A DNA stretch of 64,000 nucleotides, taken from positions 370,902-434,901 of the forward strand of contig JADJQY010000009.1 in assembly GCA_016712505.1 (NCBI GenBank), given 5' to 3'. Numbering within the stretch: position 1 is the first letter of the stretch; the number at the start of each line of letters is the position of its first letter. The stretch is from Candidatus Eiseniibacteriota bacterium (GTDB lineage Bacteria > Eisenbacteria > RBG-16-71-46 > CAIMUX01). Below the pieces are notes generated by a model. It made no database searches. It had not been told where the DNA came from and saw nothing but the letters and a program-made list of their open reading frames with translations. Positions 34,636 through 44,603 of this stretch are shown here, piece after piece. A program made the position numbers and the translations under genes.

Positions 34636-36763
34636 TCACGGTTTCTCGCTCACGACCTGGATCGAGAAGATGGGGGATCCCTGGAGGAGTCGATCGGCCA
34701 CCTCCTGCCCGGACTCGATCTGCCCGAACACCGTGTAGCGCCCGTCGAGATGGGGCTGATCCGAATGGGTGAAGAAGAACTGGCTCCCGCCGGTGTCTTT
34801 GCCCGAGAGCGCCATTCCCAGTGCGCCGGTCACGTAGCGATGCTGGTTGATCTCGCAGCGGATCTGCCAGTCGGGGCCGCCGTAGCCGTCCCCGCGCGGG
34901 CAGCCGTCCTGCAGCACGAAGTTCGGCACCACGCGGTGCCAGACTCCGCGGTCGAACCACCCGGAACCGGCGAGCTGGGCGAAGTTCCAGCAGGCCAGCG
35001 GGGCGTCCTGACCGAAGAGATCGGCCACCACACGCCCGCCCTCCGTCTCGATCACCAGCCAGTGCGGCCGCTCTGCCCACTCGAGGATCGTGCGGTAGTC
35101 GGTCGCGTCGCGTCCGGTCTCCACCGGTTCTGCTTCCCGCGCCGGGGTTTCGCCCAGTGCCCGCAGGAGCCTCACCGCCTCTCGGCGGACGATCGGATCG
35201 GCGTCGTTCACCCCATCGCGCAGGAGGGTGAGGAACCCGGGGCTCGCCGGCTGCGCCGCGGCCAGCTCGAGGAGGCCCAAGCGGACGTCGTTCTGGTGGT
35301 CGTAGCTGCGGGAAGCGGACATCATCCGCGTGGCCAGCGCTTCGATCTCGGTCCAGTCAGCGTCGGTGACGGCCGCGGTGGTGTCGGCCGTGAGAGTGAA
35401 GAGCGCTCCGACCACGATCGAGCGCATGACCGGATCGGGAGAGGCGACCAGCTTCGAGAACTCCGGTTCGAGCCGGGCGAGCAGCGCGCCGGCGCCCCGC
35501 GCGGAGCAGCAGGTATGGCTCGATCGCCTGCTTGGCCACCCGGGGCTCGTCCTTCAGCATCGTTTCCAGCACCTGCCGCGCCCGATCGTGGGTCATCAGA
35601 TCGATGGCGTCGGCGGTCAGCGCGCGCAGGCTCCAGTCCTTGCTGTTCTGCATCGCGCGGACCCCCTCGTTCAGCAACTCGACGTTCGTTCCGGCGGCCG
35701 GAATCCCATCGGCGCGCAGGCGCGTGAGCAGCGATCCGAACGCCACCTGTCGGACGCGGGGGCGGGGGTCGGACAGAGCAGTCTGGATGAGAGGCAATGC
35801 AGCGGCCCGATCCGGCACCGTGGCGAGGGCTTCGACCGCCACCACGCGGACGTTGGGATGGAGATCGCTCAGAAACGGTTGCAGCGCGGCCGGGTCGATC
35901 GTCCGCCCCCGACCGTCCGGTCCGGTCGCGGGCAGGGCCCGGAGCGCCTCCACTCGAACCCGCCAGTCGGCGTCCCGAGCCAGGAGTGCGAGCCCACGCG
36001 TGGTGAGGGTGTCGTGGTCCGCCCGGAGTCCGCGGGCGGCGTTCATCCGGACCCGGGGGTCGGGATCGGCGATGGATCGGCGGAGGCGCGCCTCCACCCG
36101 GTCGCGCTCGGCGTCAGTTAGCTCGAGCCCCCCGGGAATCGGGGTCCGCCCCGAGGCGGGAGCGCCGAGAAAGCGCATGAGGCAATAGACCGAAGTCCAA
36201 CGGAGTTCGGGCTCTCCCCGTTCGCTCACCTCGAGCACGCGCTCGATGGCGCCAGGGACGGGGATCTGCCACGCGGCGAGCAAGGCCCTCGAGACCACCT
36301 CGCTCGATCGATCGTCGAGGGCGGCCCGGCATGCCGGGGCTCCACGTCGGAGCTTTCCCAACCCCTCGACCGCGATGGCCCGGACCTCCGCGTCCTTCTC
36401 CTCTCCGCCCAGGAGGAGCGCTTCGAGCGGGGAGGCGGCGGTCGAGTCCTCGATCTCTCCCAGGGCGAAGGCAGCCCACCGCCGGACCTCTGCCGATTTG
36501 TCGGCCAGGAGGGGCTGGAGCGCCGAAACGTCGGCCGCCCGTCCGATGCGGCCCAGGGCCAGGGCAGCGCGTCCCCGGATGGCCGGGTCGCCGTCCCGCA
36601 GCAGCGCGACCAGCTCCGGGGTCGCCTCGCGCCGGTCTTCCCAGGCGGTGATCCGGACGAGCGTTTCGCTCACCTCCGCGCCTCCCGCGCGGGGAGAACC
36701 GACCATCATTCCGGCCGCCAGCAGGGCCGGGAGCGTAAGGCGATACAGCAGTTTGGGATTCAT
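34636..36763 (-). CDS. HEAT-repeat protein fused to cyclophilin-type peptidyl-prolyl isomerase (frameshifted)
   Basis: ATG 36763 follows AAGGAG. A signal peptide (LTLPALLAAGMMVGSPRAGG) opens about ten HEAT/PBS-lyase-like repeats (for example GRAALALGRIGRAADVSALQPLL; RVRMNAARGLRADHDTL). The second frame continues more repeats (REAVRLLRALGETP), then a cyclophilin domain: WFDRGVWHRVVPNFVLQDGCPRG, GALGMALSGKDTGGSQFFFTH and YTVFGQIESG. The frames join if one base is removed from the CCCC at 35495-35498 (LLLRAGAGALLARLEPE). It is predicted periplasmic. The HEAT array may bring the isomerase to exported client proteins, which is inference. Confidence 0.82.
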
Positions 36764-37003
36764 CTCGCACTCCTTGCGTTGACGCGCCCCGAATGATCCG
36801 GAGAAGCGCCCCCGAAGACAAGCGAGAGTTGCGCCCGGGCGCACAAAGACCACTTGAATCCCCGGGGGGATAAGGGCATCTTTCGCCGTCCTGTACTTCC
36901 TCGGATCTCTGGGGTCCGGCCGCGCCCGGTTTCCGCAAACGAGAACTGCCAGTCCGTCGCAATCGCGATGTGACCTAAAGCGCCGCGTTGGGAGCGATAG
37001 AAG

Positions 37004-37297
37004 TTGAGCGAGAGCCAAGAACACGCGCAGGCCGCGGTTCTGGAGCTGGTCAGGAGGATCGTAGAAGCCCTGGTTGATAACGTAGAGCGCGTCTCCATCG
37101 TGCCGGTCCTGGGGGAACGTTCGACCGTGATCGAAGTTTCCGCGGAACCCCCGGAAGTCGGACAGGTGATCGGTCGGGGAGGTCGAAACATCCACGCACT
37201 TCAAGCGATCGTGCAAGCGGTGGGCGCCAAGCACGGACTCGACTGTCAGGTGTTTGTCCTCGACCGTCCACGAGGTGGCCCACCCGCCGAACCGTAG
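37004..37297 (+). CDS. khpA: KH-domain RNA-binding protein
   Basis: 97 residues, with TTG 37004 as likely start and GGAG upstream. The KH loop GRGGRNIHALQAIV is the type II G-x-x-G motif of KhpA (formerly YlqC). The N-terminal helix HAQAAVLELVRRIVEALVDN is typical. KhpA, with KhpB, binds RNA and influences cell division genes in Gram-positive bacteria, and it usually neighbours rpsP/rimM. Neither is present here. It starts on the opposite strand from the HEAT-cyclophilin gene. Confidence 0.88.
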   Translation: MSESQEHAQAAVLELVRRIVEALVDNVERVSIVPVLGERSTVIEVSAEPPEVGQVIGRGGRNIHALQAIVQAVGAKHGLDCQVFVLDRPRGGPPAEP

Positions 37298-37319
37298 TCA
37301 GCACCGACCATCGCCCGCA

Positions 37320-37348
37320 TTGGCCCGCCGTCTGTCCTTGGGTACAGT
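37320..37348 (+). promoter_or_regulatory. Candidate promoter for the M16-M28-like peptidase genes
   Basis: TTGGCC (37320-37325) and TACAGT (37343-37348) are separated by 17 bp, in the 153-bp space before the M16 gene. Both hexamers match the vegetative consensus at four of six positions. Confidence 0.4.
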
Positions 37349-37450
37349 CTGCCCAGGGTCCAGGCGGCGTCGGCACAGGGCAGGCAAGACAGCCTCGCAC
37401 TGCGAGGACCTCGTAGAGCGAGGGGGCTCGAACGAGGGAGGAGGGACTTA

Positions 37451-40312
37451 GTGTCTCGTGCATCCATCACACGTTCCGTTTTAACCCTCACTTCCCTCTG
37501 CGCAATCGTCGGCGCGCCGGATCTGTGTCAGGCACAGGGTTCATCCGGCGCGCAGACGTCGTCTCGCGTCGAAGGGCCCCGTCTCGAAGGACCATCGCGC
37601 AGCGGCGTCTACGAGTCGGTGCTGCCCAACGGCATGAAGGTGTTGCTCAAGGAGGTGCACACCGCACCTCTGATGTGTGTCTCGGTCTGGTACAAGGCCG
37701 GAAGTGCCCACGAGTCGAACGGGACCACCGGTCTCGCCCACCTGCTCGAACACATGATGTTCAAGGGGACGGAAAAGTACGGCAAGGGGGTCTATGACCG
37801 GATGCTGGAGGCCAACGGGGCGGTGAACAACGCCTCGACCTGGCTCGACCGCACGCAGTATTTCATTCTCATCGCCGCCGACAAGACCGACCTCGCGCTC
37901 GAACTCGAGGCCGACCGGATGCGCAACGCCCTCTTCACCCAGCAGGACCTCGACGACGAGATGCCGGTGGTCCGCAACGAGATGGAGAAGGGGGAAGACA
38001 ACCCCTACGGCGAGTTGGACGATCGGATCCAGGCGATGTCCTACCTGGAACATCCGTATCACTGGACCACCATCGGCTGGAAATCGGACGTGGAGTCGAT
38101 CACCGCCGAGCAGATCCACGCCTACTACAATAAGTACTACTGGCCGAACAACGCCTTCCTCGTCCTGGTCGGCGACCTGCCGGCCAAGGAGATGCTGGCC
38201 AAGGCGGTGAAGCACTTCGGTTCGCTGCCGACCGGGGGGGAGACGCCCCAGATCGTCACCGTCGAGCCGGAGCAGAAGGGGGAGCGACGCTTCCTCATCC
38301 GTGAGGCGGGGCAGAACCGGATTCTCGGCGTCGGCTACCGCTCGGTCGCGCGGGCCGACGGCGAGAGCTACGCCCTCGACCTGCTCGGGCGGGTCCTGGG
38401 ACAGGGCGAGACCAGCCGCCTCTACCGCGGGCTGGTCGAGGCGGGATTTGCCGTCGACGCCTATGCCGGCAATCGCAGCTGGTTCCGCGATCCCTACCTC
38501 TTCCAGATCTTCGTCACCTTGAGCGAGTCCGCCGACGCCGACTCGGCCGAAACGGCGGTCTACGCCGAGATCGAGAAGCTGGCCCAGAATCCGCCGACCC
38601 GGGTGGAACTCGATCGCGCGATCAAGCAGGCGCAGGTGGAGACCTACTTCGAGCGCGATGACATCACCTCGGTGATGTACGCCATCGGCGAGGCGGAGAT
38701 CGCCGAGAGCTATCGCTTCTACGAAACCTACCTCGATTCGCTCGCGGCAGTGACGCCGGAGGAAGTGCAGCGCGCGGCCGCCACCTACCTCCAGGCCAAC
38801 GCGCGCACGGTCGGCTTCTACCTCCCGGATGGGCAGGAGGGAGGGAGCTGGACCCGCCATGACGACAAGCGCTCCTCCCGCTACGAGGACGGGCGTGCCT
38901 GGCGGCGCGATCCCGAGTTGCTCCAGGACGGCGCCCCGGCCCAGGGGACCGCCGGCGCTCCGGCCCTCCCGCTCCGGGCCACGAGCGGTGCCGAATCGCG
39001 AGGCGGCCAGCCGCTGACCAAGACCGAGATCCAGTCGAGCAAGGTGGGGGTCGAGGCGAAGTCCGCGGCCCTTCCGTCCCGCTCCGTCCTGGCCAACGGG
39101 ATCGTCCTCCTGGTGCAGGAAAGTCACGAAAACCCCACGGTGGCGATCGAGGCGCGTCTGAACGGCGGTCTGCTGAGCGAACCGGCGGGGCAGGAAGGGG
39201 TGGCCGAACTCTGTGCGCTCACCCTGACCAAGGGGACGCGGCGTCACAGCGCGGCGGAACTCGCGGGGTTGCTCGAATCGAACGGGATCAGCCTCAGCTT
39301 CTCGCCCGCGGCCGATCACGTGAAGATGAGCGCTCGCTCGCTCGCGGGCGATTTTCCCCTCATGGTCGAGATCATCGGCGAGGTGTTGAACGAGGCGACC
39401 TTCCCGGCCGACCAGATCGAGATCGCGCGCAACCAGATGATCACCAGCCTGAACGATCAGCTCCAGGACACCGGGGCGATGTCGATGCGCACCGCGCTGG
39501 AAGCGGTCTACGGCAAGAACTCCCCCTACGCCCGCTTCACCGAAGGATCGGAAGAGACGCTCGGGGCGCTGACCGCGACCCATTTCGAGACGTTTCGCCA
39601 GGGGCTCCTCCAGGGGAATCGCTGGAGTTTCGCCGTGGTCGGTGATGTGCAGACCGCCAAGGCGAAGTCGATGATCGAGAAGGCGCTCAAGTCGGTTCCG
39701 GCCGGCGCGGCGCTCGCGGTCACTCCGCCGGCCTGGAATCCCCCCAGCGGGAGCCCGCTCCAGGTCGACCTTGCCGACAAGTCACAGACCGACCTGGTCT
39801 ATCTCGGCCCGGGGATCGCGCCGAATGATCCGCAACGCTCGGCCGTCTACCTCGCCAATGTGATCCTCGGCGGCTCGTTCACCTCGCGGCTGAACGGCGA
39901 GCTGCGCGACAACCAGGGGCTGACCTACGGCGCCGGCTCGCGGTTCGTCGATCGCATGGGGGTGAACTACTGGTTCGCCTCGCTCGGCGTGAACCCCGAG
40001 AACGTGGAGAAGGGGCTCGTCGGGGTGAAGGCCGAGCTGGCCAAGATCCAGAGCCCCGGGGTAACCGAGGATGAACTGAATCGGGCCAAGGAGTATGCGG
40101 CCGGTTCGTTCCCGATCCGACTCCAGTCGAAGGATGCGGTGGCTGACCTCCTGCTCTATGCCGACACCTGGGGGCTTGGACTCGACTACACCTCGACCTT
40201 CGGCGCCAAGCTGCGCGCGGTGACCCTGGCCGAGGTGCAGGCGGCGGTGAACCGTTTCACCGATCCGTCGAAGATGGTCGTGGTTTCGGCGGGGACCTTC
40301 TCGCAGCCGTGA
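37451..40312 (+). CDS. M16 family zinc metallopeptidase, two-domain
   Basis: 953 residues from GTG 37451 (AGGAGGGA upstream). A signal peptide ends near CQAQG. The N-terminal half has the inverted zinc motif HLLEH at 97-101 and the downstream Glu in LALELEADRMRNALF, so it is catalytic. A linker of about 70 residues rich in Ala/Gly follows, then a second M16-like half (LANGIVLLVQESHENPTVAIEARLNGG) lacking the HxxEH (it reads VAELCALTL), as in processing-peptidase-like pairs and pitrilysins. The product is an exported protease for peptides or small proteins. Its stop overlaps the next gene's start. Confidence 0.9.
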   Translation: MSRASITRSVLTLTSLCAIVGAPDLCQAQGSSGAQTSSRVEGPRLEGPSRSGVYESVLPNGMKVLLKEVHTAPLMCVSVWYKAGSAHESNGTTGLAHLLEHMMFKGTEKYGKGVYDRMLEANGAVNNASTWLDRTQYFILIAADKTDLALELEADRMRNALFTQQDLDDEMPVVRNEMEKGEDNPYGELDDRIQAMSYLEHPYHWTTIGWKSDVESITAEQIHAYYNKYYWPNNAFLVLVGDLPAKEMLAKAVKHFGSLPTGGETPQIVTVEPEQKGERRFLIREAGQNRILGVGYRSVARADGESYALDLLGRVLGQGETSRLYRGLVEAGFAVDAYAGNRSWFRDPYLFQIFVTLSESADADSAETAVYAEIEKLAQNPPTRVELDRAIKQAQVETYFERDDITSVMYAIGEAEIAESYRFYETYLDSLAAVTPEEVQRAAATYLQANARTVGFYLPDGQEGGSWTRHDDKRSSRYEDGRAWRRDPELLQDGAPAQGTAGAPALPLRATSGAESRGGQPLTKTEIQSSKVGVEAKSAALPSRSVLANGIVLLVQESHENPTVAIEARLNGGLLSEPAGQEGVAELCALTLTKGTRRHSAAELAGLLESNGISLSFSPAADHVKMSARSLAGDFPLMVEIIGEVLNEATFPADQIEIARNQMITSLNDQLQDTGAMSMRTALEAVYGKNSPYARFTEGSEETLGALTATHFETFRQGLLQGNRWSFAVVGDVQTAKAKSMIEKALKSVPAGAALAVTPPAWNPPSGSPLQVDLADKSQTDLVYLGPGIAPNDPQRSAVYLANVILGGSFTSRLNGELRDNQGLTYGAGSRFVDRMGVNYWFASLGVNPENVEKGLVGVKAELAKIQSPGVTEDELNRAKEYAAGSFPIRLQSKDAVADLLLYADTWGLGLDYTSTFGAKLRAVTLAEVQAAVNRFTDPSKMVVVSAGTFSQP

Positions 40313-41814
40313 GTTCGGTCCGCGCGTTTCGCCCCGTCGCTCGTCCCTGGCAGTTCCTCCTCTTCCTGACGTTTGCCCTCGCCCCCTGCGGGGGGAGGGA
40401 GGCGCGCGCGGCGGACGAAGGGCTTCTGCTTGGCACCGCACCGGCGGGGCTCGGCTCCACCCGGATCACCGCAACCCGCCTGATGTCCCAGGTCGACTGG
40501 CTCTGCGGCCCACGATTCGGAGGACGCGCCACCGGCACCGCGAGCTGTGACTCCCTGGCTCGCCTGCTTGGTGCTCGGCTCCGGAATGCGGGCTGGAAGC
40601 CGGCCGTGGCCGATTCGAGCTTCTTCGACTTCTATCCCTCCGCGGGGAACGTCCGGGTAGAGGGAGCGATCGGCCTTCGCGATGAGGATCGCGGGTACCG
40701 CTTCGGCCGTGACTTCACCCCACTCGCGATCTCCGCCGACGGGAATGCCCTGGCCGAACTGGCCTTCGTCGGCTACGGGGTGAGCGCGCCGGAGCGCGGC
40801 TACGACGACTACGCTGGGCTGGAAGTGAAGGGGAGGGTGGTCTTCGCCTTTCTCGGAGCGCCCGGTCTTTCGCGGGGAAAGGGGCTCCTCGGGGCGGGAC
40901 CGGCTCCGTACGGCGACCTTTTCCGGAAGGCGGAGACGGCGCTGCTTCACGGCGCGGCCGGGCTGATCGTGGCCCCTCCCCCCAGCGCCACCCAGGCGCG
41001 ACCGACCGCGTGGAAACTCCCGGCCGGTCTTGCCGCGCTCGACGCGGGGCTTCCGACCGTGATGGTGAGTCCGGCCGCGGCCAAGGACCTGATGACCGGC
41101 CTCGACCTCGGGGAACTGCAGCGGGCGATCGATGGCACCCTCACTCCGAGATCGCGGCTGCTCGGCGGACGTCGGGCGGAACTCCTGACCGCGCTCCACC
41201 GCGAGAACGATGTCCATCGCAGCCTGCTCGCGATGCTGCCGGCCCGGTCCGGATCCGATGCCGGCGCCCTCCTGCTGATCGCGAACCTGAACGGGGGAGG
41301 CTGGGGACCGGATGGCGCGGCCCCTACGCTCCATCCCGGGGCGAACAGCGAGGCCGCGGCCGCGGCGGCGCTGCTCGAGATGGCCGAGGTCCTCCCGCTC
41401 GTCCCGCGCTCGCGGAAGATCTATCTCGCGCTGGTGACCGGTGCCGACATCGGTGGGGCCGGTGCCCGTTCCCTTGCCCGGAAGCTCACCGACGTCACGA
41501 CCGTCATCTCCCTCCATGCCCTGGGGCACGGGGGGAAGACGCGCGTGGAGTGCGCCGATGAGCAGCTCCTGGCCCGCCTCCGGAGCGCGAACGCCGAGTT
41601 GCCCACCCCAGTCGAGATCGATGTCGGCTACACCGTCTCGAGCTGGCAGGAGGCGGTGCCGTTCCTGGTTCGCGGCCTCTCGGTGATCACGATCAGCGGC
41701 CCGACGGCGGCAACCGACGGAACCCCGCTCGACACCCCGGCGCTGATCGATCGCGACGGGTATCTCGCCCGCGCCCGCTTCGCCTTCGCCGCCGCGCAGG
41801 CCATCGCGCGCTAG
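40309..41814 (+). CDS. PA-domain M28-like protein with degenerate metal site
   Basis: 501 residues from GTG 40309, overlapping the M16 stop by four bases. A signal peptide (FLLFLTFALAPCGGREARA) is followed by a region with the M28/PA layout: ALAELAFVGYGVSAPERGYDDYAGLEVKGRVVFAFLG. The expected metal-binding H-x-D and D in GANDNASG are replaced (IANLNGGG; HPGANSEAAAAA), and the E-E pair is replaced by GADIGG. The fold is likely M28, but activity would need other residues. It may act as a partner or inhibitor of the M16 protein with which it is coupled. Function is unproven. Confidence 0.75.
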   Translation: MSSVRAFRPVARPWQFLLFLTFALAPCGGREARAADEGLLLGTAPAGLGSTRITATRLMSQVDWLCGPRFGGRATGTASCDSLARLLGARLRNAGWKPAVADSSFFDFYPSAGNVRVEGAIGLRDEDRGYRFGRDFTPLAISADGNALAELAFVGYGVSAPERGYDDYAGLEVKGRVVFAFLGAPGLSRGKGLLGAGPAPYGDLFRKAETALLHGAAGLIVAPPPSATQARPTAWKLPAGLAALDAGLPTVMVSPAAAKDLMTGLDLGELQRAIDGTLTPRSRLLGGRRAELLTALHRENDVHRSLLAMLPARSGSDAGALLLIANLNGGGWGPDGAAPTLHPGANSEAAAAAALLEMAEVLPLVPRSRKIYLALVTGADIGGAGARSLARKLTDVTTVISLHALGHGGKTRVECADEQLLARLRSANAELPTPVEIDVGYTVSSWQEAVPFLVRGLSVITISGPTAATDGTPLDTPALIDRDGYLARARFAFAAAQAIAR

Positions 41815-41980
41815 TCCTGTCCCCACGTCCCCCTCACCACTTTTGGGGAGGGGGCAGAAGCCACCGCGAGGTATCTCCCTCACCCTCCGTTCGACCACTC
41901 TTGCAGCTGGTGCGACGCCGCGGGCACCCGACCAATCCCACACCTGATGCTCCCGCGAGGGGAGAAGGAGGAGTGCCTTG

Positions 41981-44593
41981 ATGTTACGAATCTGGAGCGG
42001 CCTGCTCTTGGCCGCGATCGCGACCGGGCGAGCAGCAGCCCTCGATCCGATCTTCGAGACGGATGTCCGAGCCTATGGCCTCGGTAACCAGCCGGCCAAC
42101 GTCAACGCGGCGATCATCCCCGGCGAGCACGTGGTCGCCGACCTCAACCACGATGGGTTCCCCGACATCGCGCACGCCTGCGCGAGCGAGGGGTCTCCGA
42201 AGTTCTCCGTGCTCCTGAATCAGGGCGACGGCCGCTACGGCGTGCCGACCTTCGTCAATCTGGCGGGAGCGGCGCCCACCGTGGTCGCGGGGGATTTCAA
42301 CGGAGACAGCCACGTGGACCTCGCCTTCGCGCGCCGTTCACCCGGCGCCGGAAATCAGGTCTACCTGTTCCGCGGTAACGGGAGCGGGGGGTTCCCGACC
42401 TCGAGTACCTCGACGGTCGGGACCTGGCCGAATGACGTGGTGGCCGGAGATCTCGACGCGGATGGCGATCTCGACCTCGTCACGGTCAACCAGACCGGCA
42501 GCTTGACCATGCTGCGCAACAACGGCGCCGGGGTATTCACTGCCACCACGGTCGGACTTGGATCGGGAGCCTCACCGATGCACGCCGCGCTCGGCGATCT
42601 GAACGGCGACGGCCGAGCCGACCTGGTCTACTCCGACTTCTCCACCTCCAACGCCTTCCTCATGCTCAATGTTTCCGGGTCGTTCTCCGGCAGCCCGACT
42701 CCGATCCCGGTCTCGGGTGGCCCGGGGATCCGGATCGACCTGCTCGACGTCGACGGCGACGGGGACCGCGACCTGATCCACGCACGGGGGTTCGAGCTCG
42801 GAGTACCGGGTTCCTTCGAGTGGTTCGCGAACAACGGCGCAGGTGGGTTCGCCCCGGGGGTGCGGGTGGCCACGGTGCCGGAGTTCGGCGGCTCCGACGT
42901 CGCGATGGGAGATGTCGACGGCGACGGGATCACCGACGTGGTGCTCTCCGGAATGGTCTTCGACATGGGGGCGGTGGTGGTGGTGCCAGGGCTTGGCGGC
43001 GGTAGCTTCGGTCCGGCCGTCAGGCACTACTCCGGTCGCGGATCGGACGGCGTCAGTTCCGTCGACCTCGACCTCGACGGTCACGCCGAGGTCATCTGCA
43101 CCAACGCCTGGTCGCAGACGGTCAAGATCTGGAATCCGGGACTCGACGGCGTGATCGATCTGCCCGAAGCCGCCTGGTTCAACTCGCAGTTCGCCCTCGA
43201 CCCGATCGCCGGCGACCTCGACAACGACGGCGACCTCGACGCGATCGTGGCCGAGTCGGCGCAGGTGTCCGCTCTGCTCAATGATGGGACCGGGCAGTTC
43301 ACCCGGGTCGAGACTCCGATGCAGTTCCTGGCCTGCACCCGTGACGTGCACCTGGCCGACCTGAATCGCGACGGGATCCTCGATCTGCTCGCCACCCGCG
43401 ACGATGCGTGTGGGCCCTACCGGTTGCTCACCATGCGGGGACGCGGCGATGGGACCTTCGATCCGCTCGTCGTCTGGACCTTTGCCGTAGCTCCCCACGG
43501 CGATACCGCGGGGGGGAACATCTCGATCGCCTCGCTCGATTGGGATCACGATGGCGACATCGATATCGCCGTGACCGAGACACTCGGCTGCCCGAGCTGC
43601 GATCCGTATCGCATGTTCCTCTTCGATGGAGACGGCAACGGCGGCTTCACCGGGCTGCGGGAGTGGTTCGGGACGGCCAGCGCCTACGCACCACACCGGG
43701 TCTATGCCGGGGACTTCGACGAGGACGGGCACCCCGATCTCGTCTCCTCCTCCGGTGTGGCCTTCATCCGCGGGCGCGGCGATGGCACCTTCGAGAACCC
43801 ACGCGTGTTCAACCCGCCGCTCGGCGCCACCTGGCTCGCCGTGGGGCACCTGAACGCGGACAACCACCTCGACGTCGCCTACGTCTCGATCGGGGAGACC
43901 GCGGCCAACGGTCGCGGCGGCGTGACCGGCGTGATGCTCGGAGACGGGAACGGAAACTTCACCTCGGCCGGCTTCCAGTGGAGTCCCTACGATCTCGAGC
44001 GGATCCCGGAGCACGGGGTCGCGATCGGCGATGTCACGGGGGATGGGATCGCCGACGTGATCGCCGCTTCCACCGAGATGGACGACGTTCTCGTCTACCG
44101 CGGGGACGGTACCGGTGCGATCGGCAGGGCCGAACGGTACGGCACCGAGGGGCGGACCTACCGGCCGACCGTGGCCGACTTCACCGGCGACGGTCTCCTC
44201 GACGTGGGCGTCGGCGTGGTCGGGACGATGCCGATTTCCGACGCCTTCTACTCGGTGCTGGCGAACCGGTCGTTGGCTCCGGCCGGGGTCGAGCCGCCCG
44301 TCGTGAGGGTGGACGGGCTGCGGTTCGTCGAGGTCGCGCCCAACCCGACCCACGCCGCCACCGTCCTTTCCTTCCGAGGCACGCCATCGATCGAGGTCGA
44401 GCTGGAGGTGTTCGACGTCGCCGGCCGACGGCTGGTCGGTGCGACCATCGGCCGACCTGGACGCCGGCGGCCATCGTTCACCTGGGATGCGACCAACCAG
44501 GAGGGGCCAGTCGCCGCCGGCGTCTACTTCGCGCGGATCTCGAGTCCGGCCGCGAGCGGTGGCGACGTGCGACGCATCGTCGTCACCCGCTAG
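41981..44593 (+). CDS. FG-GAP/VCBS-repeat secreted protein with C-terminal sorting domain
   Basis: 870 residues from ATG 41981 (GGAGAAGGAGG upstream; a TTG lies one codon before). The signal peptide LLLAAIATGRAAA is followed by about fifteen FG-GAP/VCBS repeats with calcium-binding D-x-D/N-x-D-G-x-x-D loops (such as DLNHDGFPDIAHAC, DLDADGDLDLVTV, DVDGDGITDVVLSG). The last 85 residues form a FlgD/T9SS-like domain (PNPTHAATVLSFRG, then FTWDATNQEGPVAAGVYFARI). It is predicted to be secreted, perhaps as a surface adhesin or matrix protein. The D-x-D loops are calcium-dependent in relatives. Confidence 0.88.
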   Translation: MLRIWSGLLLAAIATGRAAALDPIFETDVRAYGLGNQPANVNAAIIPGEHVVADLNHDGFPDIAHACASEGSPKFSVLLNQGDGRYGVPTFVNLAGAAPTVVAGDFNGDSHVDLAFARRSPGAGNQVYLFRGNGSGGFPTSSTSTVGTWPNDVVAGDLDADGDLDLVTVNQTGSLTMLRNNGAGVFTATTVGLGSGASPMHAALGDLNGDGRADLVYSDFSTSNAFLMLNVSGSFSGSPTPIPVSGGPGIRIDLLDVDGDGDRDLIHARGFELGVPGSFEWFANNGAGGFAPGVRVATVPEFGGSDVAMGDVDGDGITDVVLSGMVFDMGAVVVVPGLGGGSFGPAVRHYSGRGSDGVSSVDLDLDGHAEVICTNAWSQTVKIWNPGLDGVIDLPEAAWFNSQFALDPIAGDLDNDGDLDAIVAESAQVSALLNDGTGQFTRVETPMQFLACTRDVHLADLNRDGILDLLATRDDACGPYRLLTMRGRGDGTFDPLVVWTFAVAPHGDTAGGNISIASLDWDHDGDIDIAVTETLGCPSCDPYRMFLFDGDGNGGFTGLREWFGTASAYAPHRVYAGDFDEDGHPDLVSSSGVAFIRGRGDGTFENPRVFNPPLGATWLAVGHLNADNHLDVAYVSIGETAANGRGGVTGVMLGDGNGNFTSAGFQWSPYDLERIPEHGVAIGDVTGDGIADVIAASTEMDDVLVYRGDGTGAIGRAERYGTEGRTYRPTVADFTGDGLLDVGVGVVGTMPISDAFYSVLANRSLAPAGVEPPVVRVDGLRFVEVAPNPTHAATVLSFRGTPSIEVELEVFDVAGRRLVGATIGRPGRRRPSFTWDATNQEGPVAAGVYFARISSPAASGGDVRRIVVTR

Positions 44594-44603
44594 CCCGGTC
44601 TGC

